DNA from: Micromonospora trifolii
GTDB taxonomy: Bacteria; Actinomycetota; Actinomycetes; Mycobacteriales; Micromonosporaceae
NCBI RefSeq assembly: GCF_022229005.1
Contig: NZ_JAKKFD010000044.1
Span: 124,001-188,000 of the forward strand
Length of the DNA: 64,000 nt
Reading direction: 5' to 3'
Numbering within the stretch: position 1 is the first letter of the stretch; each line of letters starts with the position of its first letter. The notes beneath the pieces were generated by a model, which was not told the DNA's origin, did no database searches, and saw only the letters and a list, made by a program, of their open reading frames with translations. Made by a program: the position numbers and the translations under genes. Below, piece by piece: positions 49,201 to 58,194 of the stretch.

Positions 49201-49240
49201 CATTGACATCCTCTCCGCCCTAAAGGACGGAGATTCCCTC
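49201..49240. mobile_element. IS200/IS605-type terminal hairpin scar
   Basis: CCTCTCCGCCCTAAAGGACG and the bases after it form the stem CTCCG-x-CC/GG-x-CGGAG with a TAAA loop, at 49213-49232. This matches the conserved right-end hairpin next to tnpB in many IS200/IS605 elements. No transposase or TnpB is present, so it is a scar or a very short derivative between two truncated genes. Confidence 0.6.
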
Positions 49241-49255
49241 CACGCTGCGCGTTCG

Positions 49256-49923
49256 TTCAGCAGATCCTCGGCTACTCGCCGCTGCGAACCGGCGTCGCCT
49301 TCCTGCCGTTCGCGCTGGGGATCGTGGTGGCGGCGACCATGGCAGGCAAGGCGATGGCACGCGTCCAGCCACGGATCATCGCCGGCATCGGCAGCCTGCT
49401 GGCCGCCTTCTCGATGGTGATGTTCTCGCGGCTCTCGGTGGACGACAGCCCAGCCGCCGCCGTACTGGCCGCCACCGGCGGCCCCACGGTCGGCGAGGAT
49501 GTCAGCTACTGGGGTCAGGTGTTCCCGTACCTGATCACCATGGCCGTCGGTATGGGCATGGTGCTGGCCGGCCTCACCCCGGCCTCGCTGCACCGGGTGG
49601 CACCGGAGGACACCGGCGTCGGCTCCGGCCTGTTCAACGCCGCACAACAACTCGGCGGATCAGTCGGCCTCGCCGTGCTCAGCACTGTGTCTCTGCACTT
49701 CGCCGGGCAGCGCACCGAGCAGGTGATCGAACCGATCACCACAGCGCTTCCTGGCGACCCCGTGGGCGTACAGCGGGCGCTGTTGGAGGCCACCTTCACC
49801 GAAGGAGTCACCCACGCCTTCCTGGTCGGCTCGTTCCTCCTGCTGATCGCGTCGCTGATCGTCTGGACGAACACCCGAATGGAACCGCATGAGACAGGCA
49901 CCGACGAGACTCACCTGGGCTGA
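49256..49923 (+). pseudogene. MFS (DHA2-type) drug transporter, C-terminal half
   Basis: The frame is open from QQILGYSPLRTGVAFLPFAL, which is the middle of an EmrB/QacA-type 14-span transporter, to a TGA at 49921-49923. Five or six spans remain (VVAATMAGKAMARV; YLITMAVGMGMVLAGLTPAS; SGLFNAAQQLGGSVGLAVLS). The N-terminal half and start are missing, cut where the IS200/IS605-type hairpin lies. A start at 49324 exists by chance, but a half transporter is unlikely to work. Confidence 0.8.
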
Positions 49924-49982
49924 ATCTGCACCGACGCTCCGGAAGGACGATCCGAACCACTACCTGACTTGAGGAGATCAAC

Positions 49983-50069
49983 GTGATCCACGACGAACAG
50001 CCGATTGAACCCGTCGAGCCGGCAAAAGCCGTCGTTCCCGACGATCTGCGTCATGATCGCGCCAGCTGA
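49983..50069 (+). CDS. Possible 28-residue peptide or gene remnant
   Basis: A strong ribosome-binding site (TGAGGAGATCAAC) precedes a GTG and a 28-codon frame, VIHDEQPIEPVEPAKAVVPD and a short basic tail. It could be a leader or the start of a gene destroyed by the same rearrangement that truncated the transporter. No family is recognised. Confidence 0.35.
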   Translation: MIHDEQPIEPVEPAKAVVPDDLRHDRAS

Positions 50070-50108
50070 GCGTGCTCCGCTTTGTTGCAGCGCGCGCCGT
50101 GCTGGCTG

Positions 50109-50747
50109 TCAGTTCGCCGGGATGCCGGCCCGATGCGCCAGCAGGCCCGCCTGGGTGCGGTTGTCGCAGCCGAGCTTCTCCAACAGTCGGGAGACGTACC
50201 CCTTGACCGTCGCCTCGGAGAGGTGCAGTCGTCGGGCGATCTGCTGGTTGGAGCGGCCGGCGCCGAGGCAGCCGAGAACCTCGACCTCCCGGGCGGTGAG
50301 CGTGGTGAGCAGCTCGCGGACCCGTTCTCCGTCATGCCGGCTCGCCACCAGCCGCTGGGTCGCCGTCGGGGACAGCACCGTGTGCCCGGCGGCGGCGACC
50401 CGTACCAGGTTGACGAGATCCTCCGGCGCCGTCGACTTGAGCAGGAAGCCGACGGCACCCGCCCGCATCGCCCGCAGCACGTACTCGTCGAGGTCGAACG
50501 TGGTCAGCGCGACGATCCTCGGCGGCGCCGAGGACCGGGCTAGGTGCTCGATGGCGGTGAGCCCGTCGACGCCCGGCATCCGCAGGTCCATCAGGACCAG
50601 GTCCGGACGGTACCGGGTCACCGCCTCCACGGCCTCCGCGCCGTCGTACGCCTCGCCGACGACCTCGATGTCGGGGGCTGCTCCGAGAATCGTCCGCAGA
50701 TAGGCGCAGACCATCCGTTCGTCGTCGACAAGGAGGATCCGGATCAT
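50109..50747 (-). CDS. NarL/LuxR-type response regulator
   Basis: A 212-residue protein. The receiver domain has the acidic pair in RILLVDDERMV, the phospho-acceptor Asp in PDLVLMDLRMPGVDG (about 53) and the conserved Lys in GAVGFLLKSTAPEDL (about 104). The C-terminal LuxR HTH is LTAREVEVLGCLGAGRSNQQ to EATVKGYVSRLLEKLG. Its start overlaps the end of the kinase gene by four bases, so the pair is co-translated. It probably controls neighbouring membrane or transport genes. Confidence 0.95.
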   Translation of the reverse strand: MIRILLVDDERMVCAYLRTILGAAPDIEVVGEAYDGAEAVEAVTRYRPDLVLMDLRMPGVDGLTAIEHLARSSAPPRIVALTTFDLDEYVLRAMRAGAVGFLLKSTAPEDLVNLVRVAAAGHTVLSPTATQRLVASRHDGERVRELLTTLTAREVEVLGCLGAGRSNQQIARRLHLSEATVKGYVSRLLEKLGCDNRTQAGLLAHRAGIPAN

Positions 50748-51901
50748 CGCGTCGCGGTCGTCGGCAGGTACCCGGGCAGGGTGGCCCGCACCGCGAACCC
50801 GCCCTCCGGGGTCGCCGCCGCGGCCAGGGTGCCGCCCAGCACGTCGACCCGACTCCGCAGGCCGGCCAGGCCGGAGCCCCCGCCGGCGGCGGCGAGGTCC
50901 GGGTCGGGGGCACGGTCGGGCCGGTCGTTGGTCACTGTCGCGCGGACCAGATCCGGCTGGTAGCGGACCGACACGGTCACCTGCGAGCCCGGCGCGTGCT
51001 TGTGGACATTCGTCAGGGATTCCTGCACCACCCGGAAGAGGGTGCGCCGCACGGCCGGTGCCAGCACCGACAGGTCACCCTCCTCGTCGAGACGGACCGG
51101 CAGACCGACCGCGCGCGAGTCGGTCACGAGATCGTTCAGGTCACCCTCCGCAGCCGGGTCCTCCGCTGCGACGCGAGTCGTCGATGGGTCGCCGTGCCGC
51201 AGCACGCCGACCAGGTCGCGCAGCTCGGCCAGCGCCTGGCAGCCTGTCGTCCGCAGCTCCTCGGCGGCGCCGCGAACGGCGGGATCCGTGGTGCTGGTGC
51301 CCAGCGCCCCGGCGTGCAGCACCATGAGGTTGATCCGGTGGGTAACCACGTCGTGCATCTCGCCGGCGATCCGGAGCCGCTCGTCGCTACGGGCCTGCTC
51401 GGCAAGGAGCAGCCGCTCCCGCTCGGCGCGTTCGGCGCGGTCGAGCAGCTCCGCGACGAGCCGGCGGCGGGCACTCACGTAGAGGCCGAGCAGGGCCGAG
51501 ATGGCCAGCAGTGCGGGCCCGCTGAACGGGTCGTCGACCGTCCAGAGCCGCGCGCCGAGCAGCCAGCACACCCCGAGCACCGCGATCACCGCCCAGGACC
51601 GCCGGCGGTCGCGACCGAGGACGATCACCGCGTACGGCACGAAGAAGACCGCCGACGCCGGCACCAGCAGGCTGACGCCGGCGATGACCAGAGCCATCGG
51701 GTACGGCCGGCGCTGGCGCAGCAGCAGGGTGGCCGCCGCGCCGACCTGCACCGCCGCGTAGAACCAGACGGGGGCCGGGAGATGCCTCGACCCGGCGCTC
51801 GGGAAGGCGACCTCACGGGCCACACCGGCCGCGGCCGCGACGACGACCAGCAGCACGTCGACGGCGAGTGGCGGCACCTTTCGGCGGTCCACCGCGCTCA
51901 T
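50744..51901 (-). CDS. Sensor histidine kinase (HisKA_3)
   Basis: A 385-residue membrane kinase from the ATG at 51901. Four or five spans lie in the first 150 residues (LAVDVLLVVVAAAAGVAREV; PMALVIAGVSLLVPASAVFF). The dimerisation and phospho-acceptor segment is RIAGEMHDVVTHRINLMVLH with His at about 205. The HATPase_c domain has LFRVVQESLTNVHKHAPGS (N-box) and AAGGGSGLAGLRSRVDVLGG (G-box). It pairs with the NarL-type regulator encoded directly downstream. The signal is unknown; the small extracytoplasmic loops suggest membrane-derived cues. Confidence 0.95.
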   Translation of the reverse strand: MSAVDRRKVPPLAVDVLLVVVAAAAGVAREVAFPSAGSRHLPAPVWFYAAVQVGAAATLLLRQRRPYPMALVIAGVSLLVPASAVFFVPYAVIVLGRDRRRSWAVIAVLGVCWLLGARLWTVDDPFSGPALLAISALLGLYVSARRRLVAELLDRAERAERERLLLAEQARSDERLRIAGEMHDVVTHRINLMVLHAGALGTSTTDPAVRGAAEELRTTGCQALAELRDLVGVLRHGDPSTTRVAAEDPAAEGDLNDLVTDSRAVGLPVRLDEEGDLSVLAPAVRRTLFRVVQESLTNVHKHAPGSQVTVSVRYQPDLVRATVTNDRPDRAPDPDLAAAGGGSGLAGLRSRVDVLGGTLAAAATPEGGFAVRATLPGYLPTTATR

Positions 51902-52047
51902 GCGTTGCAGGTTAGCCCGGCCGGCCCGGATCAGCGCGGCGAGCGGCAGGAGTGCCGACGAAGGGACCGGGGGACGCGACGAAGGTAGGTTGCGGAGGCG
52001 ACCTCCGGGCCTGTCCCGACCGGGTACGACTGCTGTGGCATTGCCGG

Positions 52048-53046
52048 ATGGCACACTTGACCGATCCCGTGGCGCAACCGGCTGGGCCCCGCCGCATCGA
52101 CGAACTTGACGCCCTGCGTGGGCTCGCGCTCCTCGGCATCGTCATGTTCAACATCGTTCAGATGACCCACCTGACCCGGGTCTCCGGACCGGCCGGTGAG
52201 CACCTCGGCGCGTACGTGTGGGAGCTGCTTTTCGTACAGCGGCCGTTCCCTATCTTCTCGCTGCTCTTCGGGATCAGCTTCTCGCTCTTCCTGCGTGCGG
52301 CGGCGCGGCGCACCGACCGTCCCCGGCTGGTGCTGCTGCGCCGGCTGCTCTGGCTGGGCCTCTTCGGTGCGCTGCACACCCTGATCCAGCCCGGCGAGGT
52401 GCTGAAGTTCTACGCCGTGTTCGGGCTGGTCGTGCTGCTGCCGGCGTCGTACCTGTCCCGCCGCTGGGCGCTCGGGCTGTGCATCGTGACGACCCTCGCC
52501 GCCGCGCTGACCTTCAACGGTCTCTTCATCATCCCGGGCCTCTTCCTGCTCGGCCTGGCGATCGCGGAGTACGGCATCCCGGACACGCTGCCGTCGCGCG
52601 GCCGGCAACTCGCCCTCGCCCTCGCCGTCGCGGTGCCGGTCGCCGCGGTGATGGGCTGGTTGCAGTTCCGGGCTGGAGTCGGTCCGATCGCCAACTACCG
52701 CATCCTGCCGGCCGGCCTCGCCTTCGCCTTCCTCTTCACCGTCGGGTTCCTGCTGCTGATGCGAACCGCCCTGCGACGCCCACTCGGCGCGCTGCTGTCG
52801 CCGCTCGGTCGGGTGGCGCTCACCAACTACGTCGCCGCGTCGTTCCTGATCGTGGCCGGTGATGGGCTTCTCGACATCGGCTCCCGGTCCTCCTACGGCG
52901 CCGTGGTCGGACTGGGCCTGGCGATCGGGGTCGTGCAGGCGATCTTCAGCGTGCTCTGGTTGCGCTCCTTCCGGTACGGCCCGCTCGAATGGCTCTGGCG
53001 GTGCCTTACCTGGTGGCAGCGGGTGCCGATCAGCCGCGCCCGATGA
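52048..53046 (+). CDS. DUF418-family membrane protein
   Basis: A 332-residue polytopic protein from the ATG at 52048. It opens with RRIDELDALRGLALLGIVMF, the DUF418 signature, and has FPIFSLLFGISFSLFLRAAA and a C-terminal domain with LSPLGRVALTNYVAASFLIV and RSFRYGPLEWLWRCLTWWQR, where the R-x-x-x-x-G-P-x-E-W-x-W-R motif is conserved. About nine spans. The family resembles acyltransferase-type membrane proteins; its function is unsettled. It is divergent from the two-component system, which may regulate it. Confidence 0.92.
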   Translation: MAHLTDPVAQPAGPRRIDELDALRGLALLGIVMFNIVQMTHLTRVSGPAGEHLGAYVWELLFVQRPFPIFSLLFGISFSLFLRAAARRTDRPRLVLLRRLLWLGLFGALHTLIQPGEVLKFYAVFGLVVLLPASYLSRRWALGLCIVTTLAAALTFNGLFIIPGLFLLGLAIAEYGIPDTLPSRGRQLALALAVAVPVAAVMGWLQFRAGVGPIANYRILPAGLAFAFLFTVGFLLLMRTALRRPLGALLSPLGRVALTNYVAASFLIVAGDGLLDIGSRSSYGAVVGLGLAIGVVQAIFSVLWLRSFRYGPLEWLWRCLTWWQRVPISRAR

Positions 53047-53654
53047 GCCGTCAGCCGTCAGCCCTCTCTGGCGATGCAGGCAAGTCAGTGGATGTCGTGC
53101 CAGCCGTCCGCATGGCGGGCCTCGCTGCGCTTCGTACCCTCGGCGGTGAAGCCGGCGTGCCGAAGCAGGACCACCCGTGCGGGGCCGGCCGACGCACGTC
53201 CGCCTCAGCGCAGGTAGCCCTGCCGACGCCCGAAGGTTGAGCCGGTCACCTATCGGAACCGAACTCGCTTGGCGGCGGATCAAGAGGAGTCATGACGAGC
53301 GCAACTGTGCTGAGGAATCCGCATCCAAGCGCCAGCAGCAGCGACGGGACGAATGCGGATGGCGGCGGGATCTATCCGCCGAGGACCCAGGGTGTCGCGA
53401 CGATAAAGAGCACAGCTGTGCCCGACACGACCTCGTTTACGGCGAGCGCGACCGACATGCCTGAGCTGCGATTCCGCAGAATCCGAAATATCGGATCCGC
53501 CGACGCAGCGACCAGCAGGGCACTCAGGCACTCATACCGGCAACGCACACCTGCCGAGCGGGGCACCGGCCGTCCACGCGCCCGATCAGCGGCAGACCCG
53601 TACGCCGGTAGGAGCCGTCGCGCTGATGCCGCGGCGAGGTTGAATAATCCCCGC
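53047..53654. other. Intergenic region with possible decayed membrane gene
   Basis: No intact gene is supported here. On the minus strand around 53370-53470 a short hydrophobic frame (MSVALAVNEVVSGTAVLFIV then TPWVLGG and a stop) followed by another hydrophobic stretch in a different register suggests a decayed small membrane protein. Confidence 0.35.
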
Positions 53655-54233
53655 GTGGATGTTGTCGAACTGCTCGCTCGAGCTGCGGCCATGGTCCCGG
53701 CTGATGTCGTCAGCCAGGCCGGCGTGACGGCGGTGGACGTACGCGAGTACCTCGACCACGACGAGTGGGAAGTCGCCCTCGACCTCCTTGCAGACCTCGA
53801 GACGGGTTGGCGACCGCCGACCGCTTGGTGGGATCTGCTAATCGACAGCGCCGAGCTGATGTGGCTTCCCGACGCTGCCGCGTGGTGCCGGTGGGGTCGG
53901 TGGGAGAGCATCCACGGAATCGTCCGCGCCGAGTTGCGGCTCCTGCCGGCCGCCGAGGGTGGCCGGCAAACACCGATGCCGGGCAAGGGCATCCTCCGAC
54001 CGCTGTGGGACCTCGGCCGGCGTACGGCCGCGGACGAGCCTGATCTGCTCGTGGCACGCGTCTGGGTGGAGTCCGCGCCAGCGTTGCCACCAGGCGCCAC
54101 CGGTTCGGTACGCCTGGGCCCACTGTCCCCAGAGCTTTGGCGTCACCTGCAGCCGGGCATGACGATCACCATGCACGAGGGCCGGCCTGCGGTAGGAACG
54201 GCCACCATTATCGAGGCGTCGAATGCGCGCTGA
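53655..54233 (+). CDS. Immunity-like two-domain protein
   Basis: A 192-residue protein from a GTG at 53655 (a longer frame upstream looks non-coding). Residues 20-75 (VREYLDHDEWEVALDLLADL, then GWRPPTAWWDLLIDSAELMW) resemble a helical family found among actinobacterial polymorphic-toxin immunity proteins. Residues 115-190 look like a small beta-barrel (ATGSVRLGPLSPELWRHLQP; MTITMHEGRPAVGTATIIEA) of the EF-Tu domain-2 type. No toxin gene is next to it. The assignment is tentative. Confidence 0.6.
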   Translation: MDVVELLARAAAMVPADVVSQAGVTAVDVREYLDHDEWEVALDLLADLETGWRPPTAWWDLLIDSAELMWLPDAAAWCRWGRWESIHGIVRAELRLLPAAEGGRQTPMPGKGILRPLWDLGRRTAADEPDLLVARVWVESAPALPPGATGSVRLGPLSPELWRHLQPGMTITMHEGRPAVGTATIIEASNAR

Positions 54234-54439
54234 CTTCGACAAGTGAGGACACCACCGGCTGGCAGCGCGACCCACGGACGCTGACGCCTTCGTAACCACT
54301 GAGGTCACGCCGTCCTGCGTCGGTGAGCACGTCGGGCGCGGCGTCTCGGCGCTCGGGTCGTACTCCCGGCCGCCTGAAGGGCCTGCTCAGGACGCAGCCC
54401 GTGGAATCGGTGTCTCAGATGACGGAACCGCGACGGACC

Positions 54440-55219
54440 TCAGCCCGCTGAGTCACGACGCTGGCTGGGGAGCCCACGCAGTCGGGTGCGCACCACCAGG
54501 TCGTGCAGGGCGCCCACGGCTGCCGGGTCCGCGCGCTCGGGCAGCACCGAGATGTCCCGGGCCGTCTCCAACTCGGCGCGCAGCCGCGACACGTCGGTAG
54601 CAAGCCGCCCCGCAACGCCCGCGGGGAGAGGGCCATGCTCGGCCTCCCGTTTGGCGGCAATGAGATCCGGTACGTACGACAACCTCGTTCCGAGCACGCC
54701 AAGGTTCGTCTCAACACAGCCGGTCCGCATGAGGTGGATCCCGGTGAGCAGGACCCGCAGCGTGTACAGCGCAGGCTTGAGCTGCCCGGTTTTGGCGTAC
54801 AACTTCTCCTGGGTGGCCGCGAACCCGAGGTAGTGGTGCGCATGGTGACGGGTGACCAGCCGCGGGGCCAAGGAGATAAGTTCGGCGTGCACCGCAGTGG
54901 TCACCACCACCAGCGGTGACAGCAGCTGCTCCAGAACGTACCCGTTGCGGCTGTTCAGCAGCTTGACGAACTTCAGCAGATCGTGGCTGACCACGTCCAA
55001 CTCGACACCGTCGCGCACGCCCATGTGCTGCAACGTCTGCGGACCGGTGCGCAACCCGACAACCTCCTCGGCCGGGAGCAGGTGCACGGCCCGCAGATCC
55101 AGATCGGAGTCGATGGACGCGAATCCGTACAGATGCGCACCGCTGACGGTGGCGAACAGCAGCGGACGGGGCAGGGTGCAGGCTGCCTCAGCGGCCCACG
55201 GCGGCACCTCGGTGGTCAC
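54440..55219 (-). CDS. RlaP-type predicted nucleotidyltransferase
   Basis: A 259-residue protein. ATVSGAHLYGFASIDSDLDL is the nucleotidyltransferase motif G-[SA]-x-x-Y-G-x(5)-S-D-x-D of the PF10127/YcgL-like family, called RlaP because it is often linked to RNA ligases. The helical C-terminal half (KFVKLLNSRNGYVLEQLLSP; LKPALYTLRVLLTGIHLMRT) is typical. It overlaps the gene at 55216 by four bases. Both encode the same family, a tandem arrangement. The reaction is presumably transfer of a nucleotide to RNA or protein. Confidence 0.85.
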   Translation of the reverse strand: MTTEVPPWAAEAACTLPRPLLFATVSGAHLYGFASIDSDLDLRAVHLLPAEEVVGLRTGPQTLQHMGVRDGVELDVVSHDLLKFVKLLNSRNGYVLEQLLSPLVVVTTAVHAELISLAPRLVTRHHAHHYLGFAATQEKLYAKTGQLKPALYTLRVLLTGIHLMRTGCVETNLGVLGTRLSYVPDLIAAKREAEHGPLPAGVAGRLATDVSRLRAELETARDISVLPERADPAAVGALHDLVVRTRLRGLPSQRRDSAG

Positions 55220-55908
55220 TGCAGGTTCCTCTCCCGCACAGCCGTGAGCAGCCGATCCACATCAACTCGGTCGGGCTGGTCCGGCAGCTCGGTGGCTGCT
55301 GCTGCCTCACCGAGCTCACCGAGTAGGTCCGCCGCCCAGGCGGCGACCTCATCCCAGGGCACCTCGCCGCGCCGAACCGCGAGCAGCCGATCACGCAAGT
55401 GACGAACGTCGACCAGCACCTCCCCGGTACGCAGCACGTGCGCTCCGGCGACCAGCAGCCGGATCATGTGCATGGCCTGCTTGTGATTCGTCTCGCCGGT
55501 GCGCTCGCGGCGGGCCGCCACTCGATTGAGCTGATCCCGGGCATAGTTGCCATAGGTTTCAGCCACCCGCCTCGACAGGAACGCCTGCCGTGCCGCCAGC
55601 AACCATTCCCCGTCGACGGTGATCGACTCAACCAGCGGGGACCAGAGCACCTCCAGGACTGTCGGGTTGCCCTGCAGGGCCAGAAGGCAGAAGCGTTCGA
55701 ACTCCCAGGAGAACTGCTCCACCGCTGGGCCGTCGAGATGGGTGGGCGGCTTGTCGAGATGCCAGAACGACCGGGTGGGTGCCGCGTACACACCACGCCG
55801 GTCGTAGTCGGAGTCGGAGTCATGCAGCCCGTACGCCCGCGACCCGACCACAACGGCGAGAACCGTATGCCGCTCGACAAGCTTGATCACGCCCGGGACG
55901 CTACCCAA
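55216..55908 (-). CDS. RlaP-type predicted nucleotidyltransferase (upstream paralogue)
   Basis: A 230-residue protein of the same family as the gene that follows. VVVGSRAYGLHDSDSDYDRR gives the metal-binding G-S-x-x-Y-G-x-x-x-S-D-x-D pattern in a more complete form (third acid in SDYD). KPPTHLDGPAVEQFSWEFER and LLALQGNPTVLEVLWSP, then ETNHKQAMHMIRLLVAGAHV, complete the fold. The four-base ATGA overlap with the downstream copy implies equal synthesis, so the two may form a heterodimer. No RNA ligase is encoded next to them in this window. Confidence 0.87.
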   Translation of the reverse strand: MGSVPGVIKLVERHTVLAVVVGSRAYGLHDSDSDYDRRGVYAAPTRSFWHLDKPPTHLDGPAVEQFSWEFERFCLLALQGNPTVLEVLWSPLVESITVDGEWLLAARQAFLSRRVAETYGNYARDQLNRVAARRERTGETNHKQAMHMIRLLVAGAHVLRTGEVLVDVRHLRDRLLAVRRGEVPWDEVAAWAADLLGELGEAAAATELPDQPDRVDVDRLLTAVRERNLQ

Positions 55909-56313
55909 TCACCGCCCTGCACGCGCCACCCTTTTCAAGCACTCCGCGTCCGTGAGGTTCGGCTCTTCGAGAGCAGGCCGACGGGGTCGACCAGCTTCTC
56001 CCAAGGCGCCATCGGGGTGGTTCATCGCTCGCCACTTTCAGCCACGTCGGAAAACGCGCCGAGACGCAGCCGCGCCGCGACGTGGTCGGCGAACCAGGTG
56101 AAGAAGTCGCTGGTCGGGTCGAGGCCTGCGCGGACCACGTTGCGCCACGATCATTCGTACCACCACCCTCGTACGGCGACAGACCGGATCGGATCGCCAC
56201 CGAGTCGCCTACTCGTCAGCCCGGCATGCGACGCTCAAGCTCCCCGACCAACGGGCCACGCCGCGTGGCCCTCCCCCAGCCCCACACCTCTTGTGCCCGG
56301 AGGAACGCAGACC
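55909..56313. other. Intergenic region upstream of zwf
   Basis: The 405 bases between the RlaP pair (leftward) and zwf (rightward) hold both promoters. Open frames here are low-complexity or continue antisense from the RlaP genes. GGAGG lies ten bases before the zwf start. No RNA gene is recognised. Confidence 0.5.
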
Positions 56314-57807
56314 ATGGACCACGCATCTCAGCTCATCCAGGAGCGGAGTGCCCCGCCGGCCACGCTGGTGATCTTCGGTGCCTCCGGTGATCTGACCCGG
56401 CGTAAGCTGCTGCCCGCGATCGAGAGCCTGGCTCGGCACGAGCGGCTCCCGGACCAGTTCGCGCTGGTCGGCGTCGCGCGCACGTCGATGACGGACGAGC
56501 AGTTCGCCGAGAGCGCCCTCGGCGAACGCACCCTCGCCAGCAAGCGCCAGCTCCAGGGCGGCGTGCGGTACGTGGCCGGCGGCTACGACGACCCGGAGAC
56601 CTACAAGCAGCTCGTGGAGACCCTCGACGAGCTGGACGCACAGCGGGGCACGTCCGGCAACCGGCTCTTCTACCTGTCCACCCCCGCCGGGGCCTTCGAG
56701 CCGGTGATCAAAGGACTGGCCGGTGTCGGGCTCAACCAGCCACAAGAAGGCAGCTTCTCCCGACTGGTCATCGAGAAGCCGTACGGGCGCGACCTGGTCA
56801 CGGCCCGCGAGCTCGACGGCGTCGTGCACAGCGCGTTCGACGAGCACCAGGTCTTTCGTATCGATCACTATCTGGGCAAGGACACCGTCCAGAACGTGCT
56901 GGCGCTGCGCTTCGCGAACTCGATCTTCCAGCCCATCTGGGATCGCTCCTGGGTCGACCACGTGCAGATCACCGTCGCCGAGACCCTCGGCGTCGGCAGC
57001 CGCGGCGGCTTCTACGAGGACGCCGGCGCGATGCGGGACATCGTGCAGAACCACGTGCTCCAGGTTCTCGCGCTGGCGCTGATGGAGCCACCGGCCTCAT
57101 TCGAGGCTGAGGGCCTGCGCAACGAGAAGGTGAAGCTACTGCAGGCGATCCGGCTCCCCACCGACCGGGACATCGCCGAGGCCGCGGTCCGGGGACAGTA
57201 CACCCGGGGCGGCACTCGCGAGGAGCTGATGGCCGGCTACCGCGACGAGGCCGGCGTCGATCCCCTGTCGCGGACCGAGACCTACGCCGCCATGCGGCTC
57301 AACGTGGACAACTGGCGCTGGGCCGGGGTGCCGTTCTACGTACGCACCGGCAAGCGCCTGCCAGCCCGGCTCACCGAGGTGGCACTGCAGTTCCAGCGGC
57401 CGCCGCACCTGCCGATCCCGACCGACCAGCTCACCGGCCTCGATGCTGACGCCCTGATTCTGCGGATCCAGCCGAACGAGGGCATTTCGCTGCGCTTCGG
57501 TGCCAAAGTGCCGGGCCACTCCTTCCGGGTCCGCACCGCAACTATGGAGTTCTCCTACGACCAGACGTTCGTCGAGGAGTCCCCAGAGGCGTACGAGCGT
57601 CTGCTCCTGGACGCGCTGATCGGTGACGCGTCGCTGTTCATCCGCAGCGACGAGGTGCAGCAGTGCTGGCGAATCGTCGACCCGATCATCGACAACTGGG
57701 AGAAGGACAACTCGCCGATCCCCACCTACGAGGCCGCCTCCTGGGGCCCGACCGACGCCGACCGGCTCATCGGCCGGCACGGCCGCAAGTGGCGCAACTC
57801 CGCGTGA
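56314..57807 (+). CDS. zwf: Glucose-6-phosphate 1-dehydrogenase
   Basis: A 497-residue enzyme from the ATG at 56314; the frame is open much further upstream but that part is antisense to RlaP genes. The NADP loop is LVIFGASGDLTRRKLLPAI (residues 18-36), the substrate site RIDHYLGKDTVQNVLALRFA carries the catalytic His and Lys, and IEKPYGRDL precedes it. It converts glucose 6-phosphate and NADP+ to 6-phosphogluconolactone and NADPH. It is a solitary copy without the usual tal/opcA neighbours, so it may be a second zwf. A perfect 42-nt palindrome ends the transcript. Confidence 0.97.
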   Translation: MDHASQLIQERSAPPATLVIFGASGDLTRRKLLPAIESLARHERLPDQFALVGVARTSMTDEQFAESALGERTLASKRQLQGGVRYVAGGYDDPETYKQLVETLDELDAQRGTSGNRLFYLSTPAGAFEPVIKGLAGVGLNQPQEGSFSRLVIEKPYGRDLVTARELDGVVHSAFDEHQVFRIDHYLGKDTVQNVLALRFANSIFQPIWDRSWVDHVQITVAETLGVGSRGGFYEDAGAMRDIVQNHVLQVLALALMEPPASFEAEGLRNEKVKLLQAIRLPTDRDIAEAAVRGQYTRGGTREELMAGYRDEAGVDPLSRTETYAAMRLNVDNWRWAGVPFYVRTGKRLPARLTEVALQFQRPPHLPIPTDQLTGLDADALILRIQPNEGISLRFGAKVPGHSFRVRTATMEFSYDQTFVEESPEAYERLLLDALIGDASLFIRSDEVQQCWRIVDPIIDNWEKDNSPIPTYEAASWGPTDADRLIGRHGRKWRNSA

Positions 57808-57866
57808 CCCTGCCACACCGGTTGTGACCGCGCTGCCGAGCCCGATCGCTTGGTCGCACCATTGAC

Positions 57867-57908
57867 GCGCAGCGGTGGGTGGGAGCCGGCTCCCACCCAC
57901 CGCTGCGC
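57867..57908 (+). terminator. Perfect 42-nt palindrome after zwf
   Basis: Arms 57867-57887 and 57888-57908 are exact 21-base reverse complements with no spacer, 59 bases after the stop codon. The core is GGGAGCCGGCTCCC. It would form a long hairpin or a cruciform. Confidence 0.8.
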
Positions 57909-58194
57909 CGAACCCCGGCGTCGCGCCTGCATCGACAGTGCCGGCATGTCGCCGCCAGCCTCCGCGGCAGCCGGCCCCGTCCATCCGCGTCCGTAGATCA
58001 TCTGCCCGCAACGGGCACGGCAGCCCAGACACGTCGGGCAGCCGTCCGCGACCGGAATGCTGCCCGCCCCGGGGGCGGCATTCGAAGTCCTCCAGGTCAC
58101 GCGGGCCGCAGGCTGTGCATAACGCGGCATCGTCCGCCGCGGGCTCAGCCACACGTCTGGACTGCCCGCACCGGGTTCGCGGCTGCGACCTGCT

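Noticed and set aside
49324..49923. An intact 199-residue membrane protein
   Set aside because: The frame continues upstream into more transporter sequence without a start and corresponds to half of a DHA2 transporter, so it is a truncated gene.
55909..56313. A riboswitch in the long region upstream of zwf
   Set aside because: I could not trace any known aptamer core, and the region can be explained by two divergent promoters.
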